Source: Bordetella avium (lineage in GTDB: Bacteria; Pseudomonadota; Gammaproteobacteria; Burkholderiales; Burkholderiaceae_B). From it: 64,000 bases of DNA. The DNA lies in assembly GCF_034424645.1 (NCBI RefSeq), contig NZ_CP139969.1, positions 2,542,001-2,606,000 on the forward strand, written 5' to 3'. Each line of letters starts with the position of its first letter. The stretch's first letter is position 1. The notes below the pieces were generated by a model that saw nothing but the letters and a program-made list of their open reading frames with translations, was not told the DNA's origin and searched no databases. Positions 1 through 9,034 of the stretch are shown piece after piece. Made by a program: the position numbers and the translations under genes.

Positions 1-311
1 GGCAACATGGAGCCAGACGGAATGCGAAAGGGCTCAACCACGAAGGAGCGCAACACGAACACAAAGAGAATGACCGGAAAAAAGCTCACGGCGTATTCGA
101 TCCACCAGGGCATCTTGGCGGCCTGTTCGACCGCCTCCTGACGCCGACGCTCGGCCTCGGTGGCATCCGTGATACCCAGCGCCTTGACCTGCTCGGCCGC
201 CGCTACCGCACGGCGCTGCCGCGCCTTGCGCCAGAAGAGCAAATCGCCCGCCCAGATGACGCCCGTGATGACCAACAGCACGAAAAGAATAAGAGCGAAA
301 TTCCAGCTCAT
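1..311 (-). CDS. lepB: Signal peptidase I, N-terminal part (cut by window edge)
   Basis: Type I leader peptidase, which cleaves signal peptides from exported proteins at the periplasmic face of the inner membrane. Only the first 103 codons are inside the window; the gene continues past position 1. Reading from the ATG at 311 there is an N-terminal hydrophobic segment (about residues 4-22), a basic and charged cytoplasmic stretch, a second hydrophobic segment (about 73-88), then FRIPSGSML, which holds the catalytic-serine motif of the family (the second Ser of PSGSM). The catalytic lysine lies beyond the edge. It starts 20 nt after the lepA stop, and the lepA-lepB pair is a common operon arrangement. 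Confidence 0.93.
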   Translation of the reverse strand, partial: MSWNFALILFVLLVITGVIWAGDLLFWRKARQRRAVAAAEQVKALGITDATEAERRRQEAVEQAAKMPWWIEYAVSFFPVILFVFVLRSFVVEPFRIPSGSML

Positions 312-331
312 GTTTGCTACCGCCTATACGA

Positions 332-2125
332 CTACTTGTCCTCGACCTGCAGAATGGCAAGAAAGGCTTCTTGCGGAATTTCCACAGTCCCGACCTGTTT
401 CATGCGCTTCTTGCCAGCCTTTTGCTTTTCGAGCAGCTTTTTCTTGCGCGAGATATCGCCGCCGTAGCACTTGGCCAACACGTTCTTACGCAGCGCCTTG
501 ACGTTCTCACGCGCAATGACTTCAGCGCCGATCGCTGCCTGAATGGCAACGTCATACATCTGGCGCGGAATCAGGGCACGCATGCGCGACACCACATCAC
601 GGGCACGGTAGCGGGCATTCGAGCGGTGCACAATCATGGCAAGCGCATCGACCCGGTCGCCATTGATCAGCAGATCGACCTTAACCACGTCTGCCGGGCG
701 GTACTCGAGGAACTCGTAGTCCATCGAGGCATAACCGCGCGACACGGACTTCAGACGATCGAAGAAGTCCAGCACGATTTCAGCCAGCGGGATCTCATAG
801 GTGAGATGCACCTGCCGACCATGGTAGGTCATGTTGATCTGGTTGCCGCGCTTGTTATTACACAGCGTCATCACCGGACCGACATACTCCTGCGGCATGA
901 AAAGCGTGACCTTGACGATAGGCTCGCGGATTTCGGCAATCTTGCCGACTTCCGGCATGCGCGAGGGGCTTTCGATGGTCAACACCGTACCGTCGCGCTC
1001 AACGACCTCGTACACCACCGACGGCGCGGTGGTGATGATGTCCATATCGAACTCGCGCTCCAGACGCTCCTGCACGATTTCCATGTGCAAGAGCCCAAGA
1101 AAACCGCAACGAAAACCGAAACCCAGGGCCTGCGACACTTCAGGCTCGAACATGAGCGCAGCGTCGTTAAGCTTGAGTTTTTCGAGCGAGTCGCGCAACT
1201 GATCGTATTCGGAACTCTCGACCGGGTAGAGGCCGGCGAAAACCTGCGGCTGGACCTCTTTGAAGCCCGGCAAAGGCGCGGCGGCGGGCTTGCCAGCCAA
1301 GGTGATGGTGTCACCCACTTTGGCATGCGCCAACTCTTTGATGCCCGCAATGATGAAGCCCACCTCGCCTGCCGACAACTGCGCACGCGGCTGCGACTTG
1401 GGCGTGAACACGCCGGTCTGCTCGCACAGATGCGTGGCACCGGAAGCCATCAGCAAAATCTTGTCTTTCGGGCGCAATACACCGTTGACGATGCGCACCA
1501 GCATCACGACACCGACATAGTTATCGAACCAGGAGTCGATAATCAGCGCCTGCAGCGCAGCTTCCGGGTCACCCTCAGGGGACGGCACACGGGCCACGAT
1601 GGCCTCAAGAATCTCGTCAATGCCCATCCCGGTCTTGGCGCTGGCCAGTACGGCGTCGGAGGCGTCGATGCCGATGACATCTTCGACCTCCTGGCGCGCG
1701 CCCTCGGGATCGGCCTGGGGCAAGTCCATTTTATTCAGGACAGCCAGCACCTCCACGCCCAGATCGATAGCCGTATAGCAGTTGGCCACGGTTTGCGCTT
1801 CGACGCCCTGGGACGCGTCCACCACCAGCAATGCGCCCTCGCAAGCCGACAAGGAACGGCTCACTTCATAAGAAAAGTCTACGTGACCCGGGGTGTCGAT
1901 CAGATTGAGGTTGTAAACCTTGCCGTCCTGGGCCTTGTACTCCAGCGCCGCCGTCTGGGCCTTGATCGTAATGCCGCGCTCACGCTCGATGTCCATCGAA
2001 TCCAACACCTGAGCCGACATTTCGCGAGCCGCCAAGCCGCCGCAACGCTGGATCAAGCGATCGGCCAACGTCGATTTGCCGTGGTCGATATGGGCAATGA
2101 TGGAAAAGTTACGGATATGCTGCAT
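332..2125 (-). CDS. lepA: Elongation factor 4 (LepA), ribosome-associated GTPase
   Basis: Translational GTPase of 597 aa that acts on stalled or mispositioned ribosomes. The G1 loop AHIDHGKST is at residues 11-19, the DTPGHVDF G3 motif and NKMDLP G4 motif follow, and the C-terminal half carries the LepA-specific domain ending in a Lys-rich tail ([16 protein letters not shown]). I chose the ATG at 2125 because the protein then begins [19 protein letters not shown] as in other LepA proteins; an in-frame extension to 2182 would add 19 residues with no family likeness. It is separated from mucD by a strong terminator, so it probably has its own promoter in 2126-2262, although I could not pick one out with confidence. 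Confidence 0.96.
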   Translation of the reverse strand: MQHIRNFSIIAHIDHGKSTLADRLIQRCGGLAAREMSAQVLDSMDIERERGITIKAQTAALEYKAQDGKVYNLNLIDTPGHVDFSYEVSRSLSACEGALLVVDASQGVEAQTVANCYTAIDLGVEVLAVLNKMDLPQADPEGARQEVEDVIGIDASDAVLASAKTGMGIDEILEAIVARVPSPEGDPEAALQALIIDSWFDNYVGVVMLVRIVNGVLRPKDKILLMASGATHLCEQTGVFTPKSQPRAQLSAGEVGFIIAGIKELAHAKVGDTITLAGKPAAAPLPGFKEVQPQVFAGLYPVESSEYDQLRDSLEKLKLNDAALMFEPEVSQALGFGFRCGFLGLLHMEIVQERLEREFDMDIITTAPSVVYEVVERDGTVLTIESPSRMPEVGKIAEIREPIVKVTLFMPQEYVGPVMTLCNNKRGNQINMTYHGRQVHLTYEIPLAEIVLDFFDRLKSVSRGYASMDYEFLEYRPADVVKVDLLINGDRVDALAMIVHRSNARYRARDVVSRMRALIPRQMYDVAIQAAIGAEVIARENVKALRKNVLAKCYGGDISRKKKLLEKQKAGKKRMKQVGTVEIPQEAFLAILQVEDK

Positions 2126-2262
2126 AGAAGAATTTATATAAGGGACGAGCACAGACCGGAAGTGGCGAGCCAGCTTCGGCATCGCCCCTATGCGTCAACG
2201 CAGAATCAAAGCGGGCCAAAGTGCTGGTGTGAGCCGCAATGCTCCCACACTGGGAAACGGCC

Positions 2263-2293
2263 AAAATAAGAGGGGGCGCGATGCGCCCCCTCT
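2263..2293 (-). terminator. Rho-independent terminator after mucD
   Basis: A perfect 11-bp stem (2269-2279 with 2283-2293, 3-nt loop) is followed on the minus strand by TATTTT. It lies 35 nt past the mucD stop and separates the sigma-E operon from lepA-lepB. Confidence 0.85.
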
Positions 2294-2327
2294 CGCGGCA
2301 ACCAGCCATTTTAGCCGGTCTTGGCGC

Positions 2328-3824
2328 TTATTTGCTGGCGGGCTGTACTGCGACCCATTGCGTCTGGTCGCCACGGCGTACCAACAGGCCGACCGTCTTG
2401 GCCTTATCCAGCTTGTCCACCACCTTGGCGAACTGGCCGGCGTTGATCACGTCGGTGTCATTGACTGCCAACACGATATCACCGGCTTGCAGCCCCGCAG
2501 AAGCTGCCACACCCTCTACAGCACGAACCTGAACGCCCCCCTTGATGCGCAACTTGCGCTGCGTATCAGCGGGCACGTCAACCACGCTCAGGCCGAGATG
2601 GTTGTTGATTGCCGGCGCTTCTTCCTTGTCATCTCGACTGGTAGAAGCCGCCTTTTCGGCCTTCAGCTCAGCCACCTTGACGTCCAGCGTCACGGGCTTG
2701 CCCTTGCGCCAAACCTCCATCTTGCCCGAGGTTCCGGGTTTGACATCGCCCACGATGCGCGGCAGATCCGACCAGCGCTTGATGGTCTGACCATTGAACT
2801 TCAGAATCACGTCGCCCGGCTGAACGCCCGCCTTGTCTGCGGGGCCATCCGCCTCCACGCTGCTCACGAGAGCGCCTTCCGCTTTCGGCAGACCGATGGC
2901 GTCGGCGACATCCTTGCCCACTTCGCCGATCTGCACGCCGATACGCCCACGGGTGACCTTACCCGTCGTGCGCAACTGCTCGACCACACGCATGGCCTCA
3001 TCGATCGGGATCGCCAGCGAAATGCCCATGAAGCCGCCACTGCGCGAAATGATCTGCGAGTTGATACCGACCACCTCGCCCTTCATGTTCAGCAGCGGGC
3101 CGCCAGAGTTGCCGGGATTGACGGCGACGTCGGTCTGAATGAAAGGCAGATACTCCCCGGTATCGCGGCCGATGGCGCTGACGATACCCGAAGTCACGGT
3201 GGACTCAAGGCCGAAGGGCGAGCCGATGGCCAACACCCACTGCCCCTTCTTGAGCGTTTTGTTGTCGCCGATCGGCAAGGCCGTCATGCCCTTGGCGTCA
3301 ATTTTGATCAGGGCAACATCGGTGCGCTCGTCGGAGCCGATGACCTTGGCCTTGAACTCACGACCATCGGTCAGCGTGACGATGATGTCGGCGGCATCGC
3401 TGATGACGTGATTGTTCGTCATGATGTAGCCGTCATCGGAGATGAAGAAGCCCGAACCCACACCTCGCGGCACCGTGCGCTCTTCCGGCTGCGAGGGTTG
3501 CGGTTGCTGACGGCGCTGGCCAGGAGGCATGCCAGGGGGCTGGAAGTCCGGCCCGAAGAACCAGCGGAACATGTCGTAGGGATCGTTGCCGCCGCCAGGC
3601 CCGCCCGGGCCACCTCGCACCGGCACCGTGGCCGTGGTGCGGATATTGACGACCGCAGGCTCGGCCTTCTCGACGATGGCGGTGAAATCAGGCAGCACAC
3701 CGCCGGCGACCGGGGTTTGAGCATGGGCGACCATCGGCGCTTGCGCCAGGGCCAGGGCCGACCCCATCATCATGGCTGCGACCAGCCGCCGGAAAAACAA
3801 GTTCGACGAATCAGTTTTTTTCAT
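2328..3824 (-). CDS. mucD: Periplasmic serine protease of the Do/HtrA family (MucD)
   Basis: Periplasmic protease/chaperone of 498 aa that degrades misfolded envelope proteins. A signal peptide ends near AHA-QT (residue 36). The trypsin-like domain has the triad His139 (TNNHV), Asp169 (ERTDVALI) and Ser240 (GNSGGPLL). Two PDZ domains follow, at about 285-365 and 400-490. A Gly/Pro/Gln-rich loop (about 70-112) lies before the protease core. The ATG has GGAG a few bases upstream. It is the last gene of rpoE-rseA-rseB-mucD; in this arrangement known MucD proteins keep sigma-E signalling low by removing misfolded proteins. Confidence 0.95.
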   Translation of the reverse strand: MKKTDSSNLFFRRLVAAMMMGSALALAQAPMVAHAQTPVAGGVLPDFTAIVEKAEPAVVNIRTTATVPVRGGPGGPGGGNDPYDMFRWFFGPDFQPPGMPPGQRRQQPQPSQPEERTVPRGVGSGFFISDDGYIMTNNHVISDAADIIVTLTDGREFKAKVIGSDERTDVALIKIDAKGMTALPIGDNKTLKKGQWVLAIGSPFGLESTVTSGIVSAIGRDTGEYLPFIQTDVAVNPGNSGGPLLNMKGEVVGINSQIISRSGGFMGISLAIPIDEAMRVVEQLRTTGKVTRGRIGVQIGEVGKDVADAIGLPKAEGALVSSVEADGPADKAGVQPGDVILKFNGQTIKRWSDLPRIVGDVKPGTSGKMEVWRKGKPVTLDVKVAELKAEKAASTSRDDKEEAPAINNHLGLSVVDVPADTQRKLRIKGGVQVRAVEGVAASAGLQAGDIVLAVNDTDVINAGQFAKVVDKLDKAKTVGLLVRRGDQTQWVAVQPASK

Positions 3825-3869
3825 ATGAGAGCTCCGTAAAGACCCCTATACCCTTTGCAGGTCTTGTCA

Positions 3870-4895
3870 TTATTCGGGTGGCGACGCAGGCACGTACTCC
3901 GTATTTTGAGCCAGGGTTTCCAGCGTTGCCGCGGGTACTTCACCCAACACCGTCATCCAATAGTCCGCGATGCGGGTTCCATAGATGTTGATCGAGCCAC
4001 GCTGGACAAGCCCGGCGGGCGGATGGTGATGGCGAGTTCCGTCATAAGGTTCGATGAAGACGGAAATCGCCGCCAAACCATCTGACAGCACAACCTGGCT
4101 AACCGTTCCCTTACCCATTTGCCGAGCCACCTGCATAACGGGTGAGAAGCCCTCGGGCGCAGGGATGCGCCAACCGAGCGCCGCCAGATCGACAGGCTTC
4201 ATATCGGGCTCGACGATACGCCAATCTCGCGTATTCCAGCGCGAATTGAGTGATCCGGCATCGACATCGCTGCCGACACGCAGCGACGAGAACGACACCT
4301 GCTCAACCACACCCCGCTTGCCATCTACCGTCTGCGCTTTGAGCAAAAGATTGGTATCGACATCAGCGCAAAGCCTGTAGCCATAGCGCAGCGCGTCGCG
4401 CGGCTCGATCGAAATCGGGCGACACTGCCGGTCTGCGACGCGATGAAGTTTGGACTCGGCGCGAATGACGTAGTGCTTGGTGAGGTCTTTGGGATCACCC
4501 AGCAGCAGCCCGGGAAAGCGGTCGCCACGGCGACGCTCCAGCAAGACCGTCTCATGCTCGGGAATCAGACACTGCACATTTTCATTGTGCCGAAGGTACT
4601 CGCGCGGCTGGCCATCGAGAATCTCAAGGCGCTCGCGCTCTCCGGTACCATCGACGATATGGACCAAGCGCGACGACTGCATGGTGTCGCCTTGTTGATA
4701 CATGAAAACGCCTGCGTAGTCCTGCGTGCGAGCAGCTTGCTGAATATCAGCAAGCAACTGAACCGGATCAGGCAGCGGGGCGCTTTGCGCCCGCGCCGTG
4801 CCATACCAGCCTGCCATGCCGCAAAATGCCATGGCAACAGCCAAATGCTGCCAAGCCACGCGCCGGTCGGTGCGCATGCGCTGCACTCGCATCAT
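3870..4895 (-). CDS. rseB: Sigma-E regulatory protein RseB/MucB
   Basis: Periplasmic negative regulator (341 aa) that binds the anti-sigma factor RseA and shields it from proteolysis; the family also senses lipids or LPS. It has an N-terminal signal peptide ending near ARA-QS (residue 37), an N-terminal LolA-like domain (YAGVFMYQQGDTMQSSRLVH is typical) and a C-terminal RseB domain (DWRIVEPDMKPVDL; a GW.IPAPEGF-like segment). Its start codon shares one base with the rseA stop (TGATG), so the two are translationally coupled. A second ATG follows immediately, so the start may be one codon later. Confidence 0.93.
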   Translation of the reverse strand: MMRVQRMRTDRRVAWQHLAVAMAFCGMAGWYGTARAQSAPLPDPVQLLADIQQAARTQDYAGVFMYQQGDTMQSSRLVHIVDGTGERERLEILDGQPREYLRHNENVQCLIPEHETVLLERRRGDRFPGLLLGDPKDLTKHYVIRAESKLHRVADRQCRPISIEPRDALRYGYRLCADVDTNLLLKAQTVDGKRGVVEQVSFSSLRVGSDVDAGSLNSRWNTRDWRIVEPDMKPVDLAALGWRIPAPEGFSPVMQVARQMGKGTVSQVVLSDGLAAISVFIEPYDGTRHHHPPAGLVQRGSINIYGTRIADYWMTVLGEVPAATLETLAQNTEYVPASPPE

Positions 4896-5380
4896 CAGCG
4901 TGCTCCGGTCTCGAATGAGACCTGCCGCACCGCACTCGGGCCGGCCATCTGGCGATGAGCCTCGAGATAGTCGCGCAGACCCGGATCATCGCGGCTGACC
5001 TCAGCCAGCACAGGCGCGGAACTGACCGGCCCGGAGGCCAGATAGGGCTGAGCCACCCAGACCACGGTTGCCACGGCAGCGGCCACCGCCAGGCTCGACA
5101 AACCCATGCGCAGGGGCGAACGGCGGCGCGGCGCGGCCACGATGGGCAGCTCGGCCTCCAAGGCGCGCGACAAACGGGCCTGGAAATTGGCGCTCGGGGT
5201 AATCATCAGGTCGGCGCTGCGCAAGGCATCGCCGATGAGGTGATACTCGTCCCAGGTCTTACGACCTTGCGGCGAGACCAGTTGATGTAAAAAGTCCTCT
5301 GATCCTTCGCCGTCCATCCAGGCGGAAACCGACTCCTCGATTGAGGCTTCGGCGATCACGGACTTGGCTGCTGTTTGCAT
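4895..5380 (-). CDS. rseA: Anti-sigma-E factor RseA/MucA
   Basis: Single-pass inner-membrane anti-sigma factor (161 aa) that holds sigma-E inactive until regulated proteolysis releases it. The N-terminal cytoplasmic part has the RseA signature EESVSAWMDGE..., then WDEYHLIGDALR. One transmembrane segment (about 98-115, LSSLAVAAAVATVVWVA) is followed by a short periplasmic tail. I chose the ATG at 5380 because AAGGAG sits 8 nt upstream; a GTG three codons earlier is too close to that site. It lies 12 nt after the rpoE stop and overlaps rseB by one base. Confidence 0.93.
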   Translation of the reverse strand: MQTAAKSVIAEASIEESVSAWMDGEGSEDFLHQLVSPQGRKTWDEYHLIGDALRSADLMITPSANFQARLSRALEAELPIVAAPRRRSPLRMGLSSLAVAAAVATVVWVAQPYLASGPVSSAPVLAEVSRDDPGLRDYLEAHRQMAGPSAVRQVSFETGAR

Positions 5381-5392
5381 GACTGCCACTCC

Positions 5393-5992
5393 TTACCAGC
5401 GACGCTCGGCATCGGTGTCAAGCAGGGGGCGCAACCGATTGGCAATGGCTTCCCGCGCACGAAAAATGCGGGAACGAACCGTACCAATGGGGCAGTCCAT
5501 GCTCTGGGCGATGTCTTCGTAACTCATACCTTCAATTTCACGTAGGACGATAGCCGTGCGCAGCTCTTCGGGCAATTCGTCGATGGCCGCATTGACCGTC
5601 TCGGCAATTTCCCGGCTGGCATACATCGCTTCCGGCGTGCTTATATCGGTTAGGTTCTCGGTTTCGTTAAAAGTTTCACCATCTTCCGTTTCAATTGCAT
5701 TGGGTGCGCTGGGACGTCGCCCCGATGACGCGAGCCAATTGCGGGCGGTATTGATGGCAATACGGTAGAGCCAGGTATAAAAAGCACTCTCGCCGCGAAA
5801 CTGGGGCAGGGCCCGATACGCTTTAATGAAAGCTTCTTGCGCCACGTCCTCAATTTCGGCCGGGTCGCGGATCATCCTCGCCAGCAGACGAAGAATCTTG
5901 CGCTGGTATTTCGTGACCAGCAGGTCGAATGCTTTCTTGTCACCGCGTTGCACACGCGCAACAAGCTCGGCGTCGACGTCGCGTTCGCTCAT
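5393..5992 (-). CDS. rpoE: RNA polymerase sigma-E factor (ECF, AlgU/RpoE type)
   Basis: Extracytoplasmic-function sigma factor (199 aa) for envelope stress. Region 2 holds DLLVTKYQRKILRLLARM and the core-binding DVAQEAFIKAYRAL; region 4 holds LPEELRTAIVLREIEGMSYEDIA with the helix-turn-helix IGTVRSRIFRARE. The ATG at 5992 has AGAGGGG just upstream and gives the canonical MSERDVDAELV start. The ATG overlaps the TGA of an upstream minus-strand open frame (ATGA), so translation may be coupled. First well-supported gene of rpoE-rseA-rseB-mucD. Confidence 0.96.
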   Translation of the reverse strand: MSERDVDAELVARVQRGDKKAFDLLVTKYQRKILRLLARMIRDPAEIEDVAQEAFIKAYRALPQFRGESAFYTWLYRIAINTARNWLASSGRRPSAPNAIETEDGETFNETENLTDISTPEAMYASREIAETVNAAIDELPEELRTAIVLREIEGMSYEDIAQSMDCPIGTVRSRIFRAREAIANRLRPLLDTDAERRW

Positions 5993-6426
5993 GACGCCCC
6001 TCTGAGAAATGCCGCTTCGCACACGGCGATCCGCGCGACGACGCGAAAACGCCGCCACTTATCCAGGGTCAGGTTCCGACGCCAGACAGTGCAGTTAATC
6101 TTGCTATTTGTAACACACCTGGAAACGCGCGACTCGATAATCAGGACCATATGGCTCCGATAAAAGATCACGTCATGCAAAAGCGCCGGATGCCACCCGG
6201 CGACGCCGCGCGCCCGCCAGCGGCGAGGATCGGGATGGGCACCCAGAGCACTCGGGAACGAGCGCCGCCCTCTCAGGCACACAGGCAGCAGCGCCGGCAA
6301 CAAGCAAGGCTGCGCGGCGCCTGCTGCGCCAGCCAGGATCGCAGGCAAGGCCACCGGCCAGCGGGTGCCCGCCGGCAAGCCGGTGGGCACCTCAAATTGC
6401 CAAGCCTGGCCGGGGCTCGATATCAA
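5989..6426 (-). CDS. Possible small membrane-associated protein between fabF and rpoE
   Basis: An open frame that could begin at a TTG overlapping the fabF stop (TTGA, 6426) and ends in a TGA overlapping the rpoE ATG (ATGA), giving 145 aa. A GTG at 6390 is another possible start; no start has a good ribosome site. Visible features are WQFEVPTGL near the start, a hydrophobic Pro/Ala/Leu-rich stretch (about 24-50), an Arg-rich middle and DKWRRFRVVARIA near the end. The size, the hydrophobic N-terminal half and the RRxRV-like end vaguely recall YgfX-type small membrane proteins, but I cannot assign it. The middle part (codons 50-120) looks little like normal coding sequence, so it may be decayed. 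Confidence 0.4.
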   Translation of the reverse strand: MISSPGQAWQFEVPTGLPAGTRWPVALPAILAGAAGAAQPCLLPALLPVCLRGRRSFPSALGAHPDPRRWRARGVAGWHPALLHDVIFYRSHMVLIIESRVSRCVTNSKINCTVWRRNLTLDKWRRFRVVARIAVCEAAFLRGAS

Positions 6427-7652
6427 AGCCGGCGGACAGCCATCGACCCGTTGGTGCCGCCAAAGCCGAAGGAATTGGACAGTGCAACGTTGATCTTCAT
6501 CGGACGAGCTTGATTGGCGCAATAGTCCAGATCGCACTCAGGATCTTGATTGAAGATGTTGATGGTCGGAGGCGAAATCTGGTTGTAGACCGCCAGCGTC
6601 GTAAACACCGCCTCGATACCGCCAGCGGCGCCCAACAGATGCCCGGTCATGGACTTAGTCGAGTTCACGACCAGCTTGCGGGCGTGATCGCCAAAGGCCA
6701 ACTTAAGCGCATCGCTTTCGTTCTTGTCGCCCAAGGGCGTAGAAGTGCCGTGCGCGTTGACGTACTGGATATCGTCGGCATTGAGACCGCCGTTGCGCAG
6801 AGCATTGATAATGCCGCGGCGCGGGCCGTCTTTGTCGGGCGCGGTGATGTGATGCGCATCCGAACTCATGCCATAGCCGGCAAACTCGCCATAAATGCGG
6901 GCGCCGCGCTTCTTGGCATGTTCGTACTCTTCGAGCACCAGCACCCCTGCGCCCTCACCCAGCACGAAACCATCACGGTCACGGTCCCAGGGACGCGAAG
7001 CCGTGGCGGGATCATCATTACGCGTGGACAGCGCACGCATGGCGGCAAAACCGCCAATGCCCAGCGGAGACACCGTCGATTCGGCGCCGCCTGCGATCAT
7101 GACATCGGCATCGCCGTACTCGATCAGGCGGGCGGCATCGCCAATGCTGTGCAAACCTGTCGTGCAAGCGGACACAACGGCATAGCTGGGGCCTTTCAGT
7201 CCATATATGATGGACAGATGGCCAGAAATCAGGTTGATCAACGAACCCGGGACGAAGAACGGCGATATCCGGCGCGGGCCTTTAGCCAGCAACTCCGTCT
7301 GCGTCTCTTCGATACGAGGCAGACCGCCGATACCGGAACCCACGATCACACCGATACGCTCGGCGTTTTCCTCGGTGACTTCCAGGCCCGAATCGCGCCA
7401 AGCCTGCATGCCCGCAGCAATACCGTAATGGATGAACGTATCCATCTGGCGTGCTTCTTTGGGCTGCAAATACTCGGTGACGTCAAAGCCTTTGACCTCA
7501 CCCGCAATGTGGGTGGTCAGGGCCGACGGATCAAATCGCGAGATACGGCCGATGCCAGAACGTCCGTTGACGATATTGTCCCAAGCGGTGGTGAGATCGT
7601 TGCCTACGGGGGAAACGATGCCCAGGCCTGTGATGACGACACGTCGCTTCAC
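6423..7652 (-). CDS. fabF: 3-oxoacyl-[ACP] synthase II (KAS II)
   Basis: Condensing enzyme of fatty acid elongation (409 aa). It joins malonyl-ACP to acyl-ACP and sets unsaturated chain length. The catalytic triad is Cys163 (SACTTGLHS), His301 (NAHGTSTPLGD) and His338 (SMTGHLLGAAGG); these match family positions and the length is normal. The start is a GTG at 7652 with GAGGAG 6 nt upstream. It lies downstream of acpP, separated by a structured 174-nt spacer that may lower read-through from the highly expressed acpP. Confidence 0.97.
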   Translation of the reverse strand: MKRRVVITGLGIVSPVGNDLTTAWDNIVNGRSGIGRISRFDPSALTTHIAGEVKGFDVTEYLQPKEARQMDTFIHYGIAAGMQAWRDSGLEVTEENAERIGVIVGSGIGGLPRIEETQTELLAKGPRRISPFFVPGSLINLISGHLSIIYGLKGPSYAVVSACTTGLHSIGDAARLIEYGDADVMIAGGAESTVSPLGIGGFAAMRALSTRNDDPATASRPWDRDRDGFVLGEGAGVLVLEEYEHAKKRGARIYGEFAGYGMSSDAHHITAPDKDGPRRGIINALRNGGLNADDIQYVNAHGTSTPLGDKNESDALKLAFGDHARKLVVNSTKSMTGHLLGAAGGIEAVFTTLAVYNQISPPTINIFNQDPECDLDYCANQARPMKINVALSNSFGFGGTNGSMAVRRL

Positions 7653-7672
7653 GGATGACTCCTCAAACAGAC

Positions 7673-7780
7673 AAAATAAAGGCGGTTTTTGGCTGACCTT
7701 GCAGACCGCGCGGGACGACCGAACCTATACGGCCGGTTGCCTCTCCACGCGGACCGCACGGCAATATCCCAAAAACCGCC
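7673..7780 (-). promoter_or_regulatory. Large inverted repeat with U-tract between acpP and fabF (candidate attenuator)
   Basis: A perfect 12-bp inverted repeat (7681-7692 and 7769-7780) encloses 76 nt. On the minus strand (acpP to fabF direction) the second arm is followed directly by TTTATTTT, as in an intrinsic terminator. The enclosed segment has its own short complementary blocks (AACC/GGTT around 7725-7740, CCGCGCGG near 7711). Function is inferred from layout only. Confidence 0.5.
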
Positions 7781-7826
7781 CTGACTCCCGAAGTCCGGAG
7801 ACGACGGGATAGATGGCTTGCGCTGA

Positions 7827-8066
7827 TTACTGCTTACCGTGCGAATTGATGTAATCAATCGCTTGCTGCACGGTCGTGATCTTTTCGGCCTCTTCGTCGG
7901 GGATCTCGGTCTCGAATTCGTCTTCGAGGGCCATGACCAGCTCGACCATGTCGAGCGAATCGGCACCGAGGTCGTCAAGGAAGGAGGACTCGTTCTTGAT
8001 CTCGGCTTCGTTCACGCCAAGTTGTTCAGCGACGATCTTCTTGACGCGCTGTTCGATGCTTTCCAT
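7827..8066 (-). CDS. acpP: Acyl carrier protein
   Basis: Small acidic carrier (79 aa) that holds growing acyl chains on a 4'-phosphopantetheine arm. The attachment serine is Ser37 in [11 protein letters not shown] chose the ATG at 8066 because GGAG lies 8 nt upstream and the protein then starts [15 protein letters not shown] as in other ACPs; an upstream in-frame extension would run through the promoter -10. It has its own likely promoter (TATAAT at 8097-8102), fitting the very high expression usual for acpP. Confidence 0.97.
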
Positions 8067-8096
8067 GCAGATCTCCAATTGGGAAAAATCCCGCGA

Positions 8097-8102
8097 ATTA
8101 TA
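8097..8102 (-). promoter_or_regulatory. acpP promoter -10 box
   Basis: A perfect TATAAT on the minus strand, about 31 nt before the acpP start. The -35 is only approximate (GTTTGT at 17-nt spacing). The short leader contains GGGATTTTTCCC, which can form a 4-bp hairpin before the GGAG ribosome site. Confidence 0.65.
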
Positions 8103-8129
8103 GCCAAGCGTTGAAGAAAACAAACGCCG

Positions 8130-8181
8130 GGCCGTGAGAAAAAAAACACCGCATTTTTTCCGGCCTTCAGCCTCGCGAGGC
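8130..8181 (-). terminator. Possible terminator after fabG
   Basis: On the minus strand a GC-rich palindrome (GCCTCGCGAGGC, 8170-8181) is followed by an A6 run, GCGGTG and a T8 run (8138-8145). It lies between the fabG stop and the acpP promoter. It is an atypical terminator, because the T-run is about 16 nt from the strong palindrome. Confidence 0.4.
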
Positions 8182-8281
8182 GCTGAGGGGGCCGCACCGC
8201 GCCGTTTACTGGAATCGGCTGGCCAAAGGGTGCCCGAACGACATTCTGACCGCCCCCGAAGGCGCGGCCAGGATGCCGCAC

Positions 8282-9034
8282 TTATTGCATGTACATCCCG
8301 CCATTGACGTGCAGGGTCGTACCTGTAATGTAACCCGCCAGCGGACTGGCCAGAAAGCCCACCGCGTTGGCGATATCAGCCGGGGCGCCAAGGCGGCCCA
8401 GCGGAATTTGTTGCAGCAGCGCGGCGGTCTGCGCCTCACCGAGCACACGGGTCATGTCGGTGTCGATGAAACCTGGCGCCACGCAGTTTACCGTGATGTT
8501 GCGGCTGCCGAGCTCTCGAGCCAACGCACGCGTCATGCCCGACACCCCTGCCTTGGCCGCCGCGTAATTGGCCTGGCCGGCATTGCCGGAAGAGCCGACC
8601 ACGGAGGTAATGTTAATGATACGGCCCCAACGGGCCTTCATCATATTGCGCAGCACGGCACGCGACAGACGGAATACCGAGCTCAAGTTGGTGTCGATGA
8701 CAGCCGACCAGTCTTCATCTTTCATGCGCATAGCCAGCGTATCGCGCGTGATGCCTGCGTTGTTGACGAGGATATGGGGACCGCCTCCCTCTTTGCCAAG
8801 CTCGTCTAGCAAGGCGTCAACGGCTGCCGCATCGGTGACGTTCAGCACCACTCCACGACCACCGCTGGCCGACAAGGCCTCGGTGATAGCAGCCGCGCCA
8901 GACTCGGAGGTTGCCGTACCGACGACCTTGGCGCCGCGCGCCGCGAGTTCTTGTGCGATGGCCTGGCCGATACCGCGGGTAGCGCCCGTCACCAGAGCGA
9001 TCTTGCCTTCGAGGTCTTTGCTAGTATGTTCCAT
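8282..9034 (-). CDS. fabG: 3-oxoacyl-[ACP] reductase
   Basis: Short-chain dehydrogenase (250 aa) that performs the NADPH-dependent first reduction of the fatty acid elongation cycle. It has the Rossmann motif TGATRGIG (about 16-23), NNAG, the catalytic Ser of NITSVVG and the YAAAK motif, and the C-terminal HVNGGMYM end of FabG. The start codon follows the fabD stop with no gap, so translation is probably coupled. The length fits the family. Confidence 0.96.

Noticed and set aside
314..2269. Long plus-strand open frame opposite lepA
   Set aside because: It mirrors lepA; its sequence is His/Arg/Gln-rich with no domain, typical of antisense frames in GC-rich genes.
6071..6077. GGAACCT on the minus strand as a sigma-E -35 for rpoE autoregulation
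   Set aside because: It resembles the GGAACTT consensus, but I see no matching -10 (TCnnA-like) at 16-17 nt, so I did not call a promoter.
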